Assembly (NCBI RefSeq): GCF_901709675.1
Contig: NC_051088.1
Location: 3,791,164-3,855,163, forward strand
DNA length: 64,000 nucleotides
Direction: 5' to 3'
Source: Syngnathus acus
Lineage: Eukaryota > Chordata > Actinopteri > Syngnathiformes > Syngnathidae
Shown here: positions 54,497 through 64,000 of the stretch, in pieces
Position numbering within the stretch: the first letter of the stretch is position 1
Layout: each line of letters opens with the position of its first letter
Made by a program: the position numbers and the translations under genes
The notes under the pieces: model-generated
The model's input: the letters and a program-made list of their open reading frames with translations, nothing else
Databases searched by the model: none
What the model was told of the DNA's origin: nothing

Positions 54497-57471
54497 GAAT
54501 CATTTGCGATTCAGAAGACGATTGCAGGCTAGAGAGTATATCAAATTTGGTTGTCAACTGAATAAATGGTTGCTTTTTGTTGTTGTTTGCTCTCAGGGCA
54601 CAGTGAACACCTAGGGATTGCTTTCCATTTAACACACTCTTGTGATGTAAACATCATTATTCATTTAGCTTGCTTGATGTCAGCATTTGGTGTGCAGCTG
54701 TGGAACTCACATGAGCGGGTTCTTACTTTTCAACTATTGGATAAACAGAAACAATGTCTTCTTCCATTTGTGTTGGAAATGTTATCCGTAAAGGTTGGCG
54801 TGTTTATCCAAATCCAAACATACGATTTGGTGAGATCATTATTTTTTTTTGTCATGAGCTGTGGTTGTTTCTATTTAGATTTTTTCTCAATTGAAAAGTC
54901 AAAACAAGCGTAAATATGCCCTCGATGCTTTCTTTAGTCTTACGCTTACTGTTACTACAAAGAATTTTTTTCATCATTGTGGATGTGAAGGAGAATACAG
55001 AAGACTCCTTATATGTATTGCCTTTTTATGTTAATTTGGGCCATATCTGATTAACGCTGTCATAACAGTGGCTTTTCAGTAGTTTTGATAAAGTTTAAAA
55101 TGGGTCAATTTGACTGGCAGCATAACGTACATGCAATGGTCAGTTTTGATTGTTGCTTGTTAAAGAGTGGATTTACGTTTGAGTCCTCTCTTCATAGATC
55201 GCTAGCATAATTGTGCGCAAAACAAAACCATTTTCCACAAGATGTTTGTAGAGGGGGAACATAGGTAGAGGATGAACTCTACATTTTTTTGCATACCTTT
55301 GTATGGCTCGAGGAAATTCATTTTCCAACTATTACCATCCTTGCGAATCCTTAAAAAGTCTTCCAAAGTGTTAGAATCCATGCATCTCGAAAGAATATCT
55401 GAATTTTCATTAAAATGTCTACTCAGTCTCTCAAAAGTCTCCAAAGTCAAAAGACAAAGAAAATAATATTTTATGATAGTAAAAAGTCACAAATTTGAGA
55501 ATAAATGAACACTAACTACACTAAATAAAGTTGACAGAATAATTGACAGAACAGTGATATTTTTAGTGGAGAATCTAAAGACCAGATGCACATCATTTAT
55601 GTCCTGGAGCAACTTTTGAACATTGGAAGTTGCTCTTAAATCTATTGAATTAAATTGGATTAAAACAACCCTTGTCTCGAATGTATTAACTTGTGACGTA
55701 GGAACCCTGATTACAACCTGCTAAAGGCTGTTTATGCTCCCAATAATACATTCAAAAAGACAAGACATGTGATTCGTGTGTTGATGTCGGCACTGACTTG
55801 GTCTTGTGTGCCACCGCTCACCACCTAAATGATTATTGATTACTACCCGATATAACTGATCACCCACCCCCTTTCCCCCCAAAAACATAGAAGTCACACG
55901 TTAGCTTTTTTCCAGTTTTCAATATCTCATTCGATATCCAGGCGTGTCCAATGCGTGTACCACGTTTTGCGTCCCACTGCTATTTTACATGCAACAGTTG
56001 TCTACCAGGAAAGTCTGAATCACTCCTGAGGATGTTTTTGACTTCTGGCTCTTCTCTGAGCAGCAACAACAACTGCCCCCCATTATATGTTGTCCAGTAT
56101 TTTCACTGAGCTCTATGGTAATCCTAGCTGGCAGTATCTCCAGCGTGGTGATTAGTTCTCTATCGTTTCCTCAGCAAGACTCTGCAAACAAATGAGACGT
56201 GGAGTTCTATTGGTGATGTGGCCCAGCAGGGCTAAAAATAAGGCCCCCCCCCCGACACTTGACTGTTTCCACTTCACTCTTGCACGGCAGCATTCACAAC
56301 TGCAACGCGGCGCCCTTAAAATAGGACACAGCCAACGGCAACAAGCCTGGTGCCATAGCCAAGATTATTCCTCTTACACCGCTGGCTGATTCACATAGCC
56401 ACTTCTCCACAGAGCAACTTTTTTTGAGGCCTGACTTTCCCAAATGCCAGACCTCAAAATCTGTGATGCTGGTTGAACTTTAATTTGGTTCTCTGTCAAA
56501 ACAAAACTTCCCACCGGGATGAATTATGTTTGGAATATTTAATTCCAAATTAAGTATCAAATACAATATAACACACTTATCATGAATAATGGAAGTCATT
56601 ACTAATTTTATGTTAGAAAAAAACAAAGCACACACAAAACACGTCTTTTGAGCACCAAGGAGAAACAGGGTAATCCAGAAGGCAGCTCGCTAGCTACTAT
56701 TCTAGCACAAGGTAACTTAGTGGTATAATGCTACATTCGAGGAAGGTCAGAAGTCAAACATGGCTGATTGTGATCAATTGTTCTTCTTGTTTATCACGAC
56801 ACATTTTGACTAACAACAAACCATAATTTCTTTAATTTATATAAAAGAAATAATGTATCTTCAAAGTAATTTATTCATTTCACTTCAAAGTATTTCAGTC
56901 ATTTCACCAAATAACTTCATGCTGGTGGATAATGGCATATCTTCACACAGTCAGTAGAAATCACACTGTTATGTTATTTCCAATTACTAAATTAATGTAA
57001 TAATTATTGAATAAAGCTAAATATACGTTTATAATCTTGTTAAGTTTTGCCATTCACAGACTGTCTGCACGCGGTCTCCATTGTCAAATGACGTCACATT
57101 GTACTGTAGTCCGTCGGTGAGCTCGGAGTCCTCCCAGTTCAAAAGGGTGTTCTTGTGCACCTTTCCAAGTTTGAAGTCGGAAAGGTCCGACTCCACTTTC
57201 CTCGAATTCAGCATAAATCTTCACTCAGTGTTCCATGTCAAACATCTCAAACAGGTGCCCTCAAATGCATGACACCAATCACAGAAATGTCAACCAAGTC
57301 ATTTGTCCACAAAAAGCTTCTTCAAGAAGAACAAGAAAGCCCAAAAAGAAGCCCATCAAAATAAAAGCGCTAAATAACTAAATTTTTACTGGCCACAATC
57401 TTCAACATGACACTGAAACACTTTTGATATCATCGTGGACAGTCCTTTCTGCTTAGCATGTATATAAATTA
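54497..57471 (+). other. atf7 first coding intron, nothing recognised
   Basis: No exon or named repeat. Contains ordinary AT-rich intron with short homopolymers such as C9 near 56245. Confidence 0.45.
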
Positions 57472-58465
57472 TACAGTGACCCCTCGTCTTTTGCGGGAAA
57501 TACGTTCCAGAACCACCGTGACAAACGAAATTCCGCAAAGTAGAAATGGTATACAGTAATCCCTCGTTTATCGCTGATAATTGGTTCCAAAAAAACACCC
57601 GCGATACGTGAAATCCGCGAAGTATGGTCACCCTCTCGTCAATACATTTTTTTTATCTGTACATTTTCTGTGTCACTAAATGTATATGAAACCATTTAAG
57701 TGCATATTTTATTATTGGAACATTAAATAATTGTTTCAAACATGTAAATAATACATTAATAGTATAAATAACATCCAGAATATTTTGTATAAATATTGAA
57801 AATATGAATATTATACGTGTGTGCGTGTAACATGTTAACAAGAAGTACTGGGCAGGCTAACGAGTTAGCGGAAAGATGCTCATTCGCGATCGTGCTAACA
57901 CACAAAAACGGACCTCTAAAGGAATTTAAATGAACATTTGGAGCAATACTACATTGTCCTAAAGGTTAGATACGTGATCGTTCATTTCTCTTGTTAGGAG
58001 ACCCACTTACATCGTCAATGACTCCTGTACCACTGTAACCGACATATGTACACGAACGTAAAACAGGAAGTGGCATCGCCTGAAAACGGCCTTCAAAATA
58101 AATTACCCTACCTCAAATCAAAGCACGGCTGGAGATATCTTAACACATATTGTAAATATGTTTTTAGAACAACTTTTATTATTATAAATTTTTTATAACA
58201 AAGTACAAGTGTACATACTGTAAATATGTTTTTAGAACTCTTTTATTATTATAAAAAAAATTCTATAACAAGGCACAACACTGTAAATGTGTTTTTAGAA
58301 CTCTTATTATCATAATTCTTTTTATAAAAAGGTACAAGTGTACGCACTGCAATTATGTGGGCAAGTTTTGTGCCATAATTCCTCAATTTAGAAGTTTTAT
58401 TTTGACTCAAAAATTTTTTTTTATTTGGAAAAAAAATCCACGGTGTCGTGAAACCGCGATTAACG
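57472..58465. mobile_element. Remnants of the TACAGTAATCCC MITE family
   Basis: TACAGTGACCCCTCGTCTTT at 57472 and TACAGTAATCCCTCGTTTAT at 57552 are two starts of the family at 34649, apparently one inside the other. The right side (CCGCGATTAACGA) is cut at about 58465, where the following LINE begins. Inside, TAAATATGTTTTTAGAAC recurs near 58150 and 58220, a local tandem repeat. Confidence 0.7.
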
Positions 58466-60741
58466 AACCGAGGCCTGTCAGTGCTTCAACTCAATGTCGA
58501 GGGCCTAACAACCGCCAAACTCGAAGTCCTGCGTCACCTGGCTGATTCCAACGAGGCAGCGGTTCTGCTCCTGCAGGAGACACACTGCACATCCGACAAC
58601 ATCCTCAAGATTCCTGGGTTCCATCTTGCTGGGTCCATCTACAGCAAGCAACACGGTGTGGCAACGTTCGTCAGGACTGAATTAAGCTGGTCAGCCAGCA
58701 GCCAATCCGCACCAGGCTCTAAGATCGAGTGGCTGGTTACAAAAATCCAGGAAACATCAGTCGTCAACGTATACAAACCCCCACCATCGGAGCTGTCCGT
58801 GACATCACTCCCATCAATAACTGCACCTGCCATCTATGCAGGTGACTTCAACTGTCAGCACACAGACTGGGGTTACAACCACACAACACCTAATGGAGTG
58901 GCGCTGAGTGAATGGGCCTCCAACACTGATGCTCTGCTGCTGTACGACCCCAAGGAGCCTCCAACGTTCTTCTCTGCACGCTGGAACACCTCCACCAACC
59001 CGGACCTGGCCTTCGCCATCTGCCACAGTAACGACCCGAAACCGGAGAGACGCATCCTGGATAGGTTTCCCCGATCACATCACCGGCCATCCATCAGTAA
59101 AGTCCCAGCACTGGTGGAACCGGTACCAGGGAAACCCGTCAAGCGATGGAACTTCCGAAAGGCCAACTGGGAGTCGTATGCTGAGGAGACTGAAAGAAGG
59201 TCAGCTGGCCTGCCAGACGCAGACACAGCCGATCTGGATGCGGCCTATGCAGCCTACTGCCAGGTCCTCCTAGGTGCGGCAAAGAAGACCATCCCACGGG
59301 GCTATAACAGGAACTACATCCCGGGTTGGGACAAGGAATGCAGCCGCCTTCTGTGTGATCACCAGAGGGCTAGCTCCAGAGAAGAGGTGGACACGACTGC
59401 AGCAGCACTGCTCCAGAAGCTGGATATCACCCGTAGGGCTAGATGGACAGAAGTCGTCGAATCAATCGACTTCACCCATTCTAGTCGCAAGGCGTGGCAG
59501 ACCATCAACCAGCTCACAGGCAGAAATACAACACCCCACAGCTGCCCAGTCACAGCAAATGCCATTGCATCCCATCTCCTGAAGAACGGCCGCTTCCCGG
59601 ATGCTGACAAAGTTTTTGCCCGACTGATATCGTGTGAGGTGTCTGGCCTCTCGGGAGCGGCCAGTGTCGATTCCAACCTCTCGGGAGAATTCACAGCAGA
59701 GGAACTCAGTGAGGCCTTGAGCAAGCTCAAGCCAGGCAAATCCCCTGGCCGTGACAACATCCACCCAGAGTTTGTCATCCACCAGAGCACAACAACATCT
59801 GGTTGGCTCTGTGCTTTCTTTACATCATGCTACCGGAGATTAAAGCTCCCAAAGACTTGCCGCCGTGCCTCTGTCATAGCTCTGCCGAAGCCAAATAAAC
59901 CTGCAGAAGATCCTAAGTCATACAGACCAATCTCGCTGCTCTGTGTCCCATTTAAGATCTTGGAGAAGATGATCCATAGCCGCATCGAGCCAGTGGTGGA
60001 CTCACAGCTCCCACGGGAACAAGCTGGTTTCCGTCATGGAAGATCAACAGCAGACCAGGTAACACTACTGTCAGGACATCGAGAACAGCTTCCAGGACAG
60101 TGAGAAAGCTGGGGTAGTGTACCTGGATCTGACGGCTGCATATGACACCGTGTGGCACCGGGGACTCCACCTGAAGCTGCTGAGGACAATACCAGACCGG
60201 CACATGGTGAAGTTCATCATGGAGACAATTTCCAACCGCAGCTTCATCCTCCAGACCAGCAGTGGCCAGTGCAGTAGGCTCAGAAGACTGAGGAACGGGG
60301 TACCGCAGGGGTCTGTCCTCTCGCCGATGCTGTTCAATGTTTACATCCACGACCTACCTGATACAGCATCGAGAAAGTATGGCTACGCAGACGACCCTGC
60401 CATCATGCTGAGCCGACCAACGTGGAAGGCGATGGAAGAGGGTCATAATGAAGACATGGGCACACTGGTAGCATACCTTCGGAGGTGGCGTCTACAGCTC
60501 AGCGTCGGAAAGACAGTCGCAGCGGCATACCACCTTAGCACCAGAGAAGCCAGGAGGGAACTTGAGGTGCGCGTTGACAACAAATGTCTGGAGGTCCAGC
60601 AAGCCCCGAAGTACCTTGGAGTGCGTCTGGATCGGACATTATCCTTCAAACAACACCTGGAAGAAGTCAAGGCCAAGGTGACATCAAGAGCCGCGCTGAT
60701 CCGCCGCCTCGCTGAAACAACCTGGGGATCTTGTTGGCCGC
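58466..60741 (+). mobile_element. I/Jockey-type LINE ORF2, nearly open, one frameshift, 3' truncated
   Basis: A long frame (to 60103) holds an apurinic-type endonuclease (counting from 58448: QLNVEGL 14-20, QETHC 43-47, GDFNCQHTDWG 132-142, HHRPS 211-215) and the first reverse transcriptase blocks (SYRPISLLC, GFRHGRSTADQV). A small indel near 60070-60075 shifts the frame; the rest reads on in the next frame (60117-60764): YLDLTAAYDTVWHRGL, NGVPQGSVLSPMLFN, catalytic YADD followed by Pro, and APKYLGVRLDRTLSFKQHLE. Family text stops at about 60741, so the thumb end, any RNase H and the 3' UTR are missing. The long intact frame implies recent arrival. Clade is from wording, not a search. Confidence 0.9.
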
Positions 60742-61047
60742 TAGAGGGCATGAGTGTACTGTAAGTTAATTAGAAGTATGGTTTACCTTGCAAAGCAATG
60801 CCAAATGTCCATCTTCACAATTGCCACAATACATTAACCTGGGGGACATCATGATAGCGAAACCAAAGTGAGTCATGGTTGCACATGAATCTGCTATTGT
60901 ATTGTGGTCCAGTACACAATATTAAAGTTTTTAAAACCCTCCCCAATACCTTTACGCGATATAAGCCTTTCCCATTGCCTTGTAACCATCCCCCACACGC
61001 TTCTGTGCATCTATTGTACCTCCTAGTGCACCGTTTGGTGCTTCTTC
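60742..61047 (+). other. Nothing recognised between LINE and SINE
   Basis: Short unique stretch, beginning with TTGGCCGCTAGAGGGCATGA, which may be part of another repeat. Confidence 0.4.
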
Positions 61048-61369
61048 CTAGCACGTCCGCCTCTCTGGCCCTCCCTGTGTGGAGTTTGCATGTTCTCCCC
61101 GTGTCCGTGTGGGTTTTTTCCGGGCACTCCAGTGTCCTCCCACATCCCCAAAACATGCTTTGTAGGCCAATTGAGCACTCCAAATTGCCCCTAGGTGTGA
61201 GTGCGAGTGCGAATGGTTGTTCGTCCCTGTGTGCCCTGCGATTGGCTGGCAACCAGTTCAGGGTGTCCCCCGCCTATGCCCGATGACAGCTGGGATAGGC
61301 TCCAGCACAACCGTGACCCCCATGGGGACAAAGCGGTACAGAAAATGGATGGATGGATGGATGGATGGT
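61048..61369 (+). mobile_element. Family B SINE
   Basis: AGCACGTCCGCCTC then a deletion that removes the box B, TGCATGTTCTCCCCGTGTCC, AACCAGTTCAGGGTGTCCCC, GGGATAGGCTCCAG and six ATGG units. Confidence 0.92.
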
Positions 61370-61679
61370 GCTTCCCTCGTGCGTGGCCAGATGCCGCCTC
61401 CTGCGCCCGAACTCCGTGACATCCGCAGTGACGCACATTGCTCAGAGGCACGCCGCGCGCTATCAGGGCTCATTGCCGCTGCCCCGACTATTGGGCGGCA
61501 TTGCTTTTTTTCTACCTTCGCGGGCAGCTGGCTGCGTCATGTCTTCGGTCTCGCCCTGCTGGTCGGCTGACACCCTCCGCACTAGACCTTGGGGGCGCAC
61601 GTCGCCAATACGGAAGTGCGCGTGTTAATCGACGCTGATCGTCAACACCTGTCCCGTGTTACCCACTGATTAGGGCGTG
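61370..61679. other. GC-rich spacer related to repeat C
   Basis: Includes CACATTGCTCAGAGGCACGC, which recurs in repeat C near 62048; so it may be part of a larger, older copy. No gene supported. Confidence 0.4.
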
Positions 61680-62540
61680 TATATAGACGTCGTTCGTTGC
61701 CGGTCAGTCCACGCCGTTTCGTCTGCTTTGACGTACGCACCCCTGCCACTTGATTCCCGTTTGCCTGATCCGTTGTGTAGCCTGGCTGGTTGTCTGCCTT
61801 GACACACGCACGCCTTCCACCTGATTTCCGTTTGCCTGATCCGCTGTGTCATGAGATGCCACCACGACACACGACACGAGCACGCTGACCGGCGCCTCGT
61901 GCACCTGCTCTGCTGGCATTCCAGCCTCCCTTTTCCCCTTTTCCTCTTTTCATATTCCCTCAATAAACAGTCCATGATGCACATGGTTGTCCTGCCTTGT
62001 TCGTGACAGCCTGGCTGGCGCACTTCCCGCGCTTGTCTGCAGTGATGTACATTGCTCAGAGGCACGCCCCTCACTGTCAGCGACCGGAGTTGATGACCCC
62101 TGCTGTAGTTTCAGTCAATAAATGACCTCAAGTGCATGCAGCATTTGTCTACATTTTCATGCGTGTCCAACTTCATTGGATATGCAATGCAAGTCAAAAC
62201 AGAATAGATCAAGTGACTCACAAATGACTGGCTAATATACATGCATTAAAAGTATCATGATATAGTTTAATCTTCTTGGAATGCTGAGTTAATGGCACAA
62301 AACAAACATGAACAGCGCACACACTTTCTCGCTCTCTCTCCCCCTTGTTCCCACAGTTGCATAGTGATACGTTTAAGAACTCTGAAACAGCTCACACAAA
62401 CTCACTGCAAAAGACCTTGACGTTTGCCACAAGTTCACCTCCCCTCACAACCCCTCTCCGGCAACACATGACCCAGTTCATGGCAATATACAATGTTGCA
62501 AAAAAAAGTTCAGATTTAAGGATTTAGTTTTTTCGTTTTA
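61680..62540 (-). repeat. Dispersed repeat C, copy 2 (inverted relative to 40 kb)
   Basis: Matches the reverse complement of 40015-40896. Has GACGTCGTTCGTTGCCGGTC at one end and GTTCAGATTTAAGGATTTA at the other, and CTCAATAAACAGTCCATGAT within. Both copies keep the 71-bp internal duplication. Confidence 0.8.
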
Positions 62541-63211
62541 GGTGAATGTCACATTTTGATTTTGTACCTCAATTGAATATTTTGAAATTATGAGTGAAGC
62601 AAAAGCAAAACTGCATAAATAAGGTTAAATAAAATCATAATCATAAATAAAATGTTTCTCGTTGTGTTTTTAATGATTGATTTTTGAAATTTTCTGTAAT
62701 ATGTCTTTATATGTAAAAAGATTGCTTTTTATAGGTGCAATCTTTCCTGACTGTTGTCTTAAGTTTAATAAATGAATCAAATATTTGTTTATTTTTATTT
62801 TCTTAAGCACCTTTTCCTAATGGGACTCATGTGATTTCTTTTATAGTAAAATATTTGATGACTGAGAAGAGGGAAGTATTTACTTTTGTATGTATGGATA
62901 CATTTAAAGTATTCATAGCCCAACGATGCATAATATATCATTTTGGTTACATTTTAAAATGTGCTTAACATTTAAAGTCAAGAATGTTACTGCCACAGTA
63001 TCGCTTTTTGGCTGGCACCATCATCATTCATCATCATCGGTCATGATACTGTTTATTGTTTATTTATTTGATGTATTTAATTATTATTATTAACCTATTT
63101 TGATGTATTTAATTATTATTATTAACCTATCTATTTAATCTAATCAGATCTATTCTCTTCCTCTCTTTTGTTGTCGTTTATTTATGTATTTAATTGCTGA
63201 ATTTCCCCCAG
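62541..63211. other. Nothing recognised
   Basis: Very AT-rich. A short direct repeat TTTGATGTATTTAATTATTA occurs at about 63068 and 63100. Confidence 0.45.
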
Positions 63212-63212
63212 C

Positions 63213-63257
<45 letters not shown>

Positions 63258-63305
63258 CTCTCTCTCTCGCTCTCTCTCTCTCGCTCTCTCACTCTCGCTC
63301 TCTCT
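63212..63305. repeat. (CT)n microsatellite with CGCT interruptions
   Basis: About 94 bp of CT repeat, the second half interrupted by CG at regular 14-bp spacing. Confidence 0.95.
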
Positions 63306-63805
63306 CACATTTATAACCATGTCACGAATAGTGGTACAAGCTGCAAAGTGTAATCAAAATTGAATTACTGTGATCCTCATTGTCTTTATTTTTAATTGGC
63401 ACATACCTCAAAGCAGGGGTCTACTTCTAGTGTAGGACTACTACTAGTTTGACATACATACTTTTGAAGTAACAAATGTTCTCAAATGACCTTTAGTTGT
63501 TATTATTCTATGAGTAATAATGATATTCATTATTTTGAAGACAATGATTATGTTATGAAAGAGACCAATATGCTTTATGCAATAGCTTTTTTTGAATACA
63601 TCTCTGCCAGTGTACAAACATGCCAGTAAACTGCCATGTTTAAAATGATTACGTGTATAACATTACAAGGAAATCACCATGTTGCATCAATGCTGAGCTA
63701 TTTTTGGAACAGGCCCTTAGACGATTCATATGGTTATTTACATAATGATACGATTAGTCGACTAATCACAACTACTTTCGGTAACTAGTCGACTAGCAAA
63801 ATAAT
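63306..63805. other. Mostly unrecognised; old transposon end near 63720-63800
   Basis: GATTAGTCGACTAATCAC and CTAGTCGACTAGCAAAATAA resemble the end of a hAT family with AGTCGACTA wording. Not enough to define an element. Confidence 0.35.
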
Positions 63806-64000
63806 TAGGGATGCACCGAAAATTCGGCCACCGAAAATTTTCGGCCGAAAATGACCCAAAAGTGCATTTTCGGTTTTTGGCCGAAAGACCTAAATCACCG
63901 AAACAACACGGCCGAAACTTGTGATGACGTGAGCAAACAGCGCAGCCAGCACGCGAGAAAACGGGATAAGAGCCAGCATGTCTGCGGTGTGGACTGATTT
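63806..64000 (+). mobile_element. hAT element, left part, runs off the window
   Basis: Begins TAGGGATGCACCGAAAATTC and has repeated TTTTCGGCCGAAAA palindromes. Near the end ATGTCTGCGGTGTGGACTG reads MSAVWT, typical of the start of a ZBED-type hAT transposase, so the autonomous gene may lie beyond 64000. Confidence 0.75.

Noticed and set aside
59359-59790. Minus-strand frames opposite the LINE ORF
   Set aside because: Shadows of the GC-rich LINE reading frame; the + frame carries all conserved motifs.

Overview
The window is genomic DNA from a ray-finned (teleost, probably percomorph) fish. The evidence is four spliced vertebrate genes with GT-AG introns and close identity to known proteins, plus a typical teleost repeat load: RTE/Rex3-like LINEs, tRNA-derived SINEs with (ATGG)n tails, hAT and Tc1-like elements, and long CA, CT and TA microsatellites. 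I cannot fix the species. All four genes lie on the + strand: the last four exons of muscle phosphofructokinase (pfkm, 1380-2209), a complete La-related protein 4 gene (larp4, 4844-30266), a complete ankyrin/SOCS-box gene (asb8, 34033-36538), and the start of atf7 (likely promoter and leader exon near 45.8-45.9 kb, first coding exon 53360-53407).

Layout. 1-2300: a 3'-truncated LINE, then the pfkm 3' end. 2.3-4.3 kb: intergenic, with a LINE 3' end, a 185-bp tandem repeat and microsatellites. 4.3-31.8 kb: larp4, 16 coding exons whose joined reading frame closes exactly at 783 codons plus stop. Its N-terminal and La-module exons are separated by transposon-filled introns; intron 15 holds a nest of transposons four levels deep. 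31.8-38.2 kb: asb8 with a palindromic M-box and a CRE-like site at its presumptive promoter. 38.2-43.2 kb: a second LINE copy followed by three tandem SINEs punctuated by four copies of the same direct repeat. 43.2-64 kb: mostly atf7 leader and first coding intron, carrying hAT elements (one with a remnant of its own transposase exon), a long, nearly open I/Jockey-type LINE ORF with one frameshift, and an inverted copy of a dispersed repeat also found at 40 kb.

The genes do not form a pathway: PFKM is glycolytic, LARP4 stabilises poly(A) mRNA, ASB8 is a Cullin-5 ubiquitin ligase substrate receptor and ATF7 is a CRE-binding bZIP factor. Their interest together is conserved synteny. I found no convincing undescribed protein system; the novel material is in transposon architecture, splicing options in larp4, and promoter motifs.
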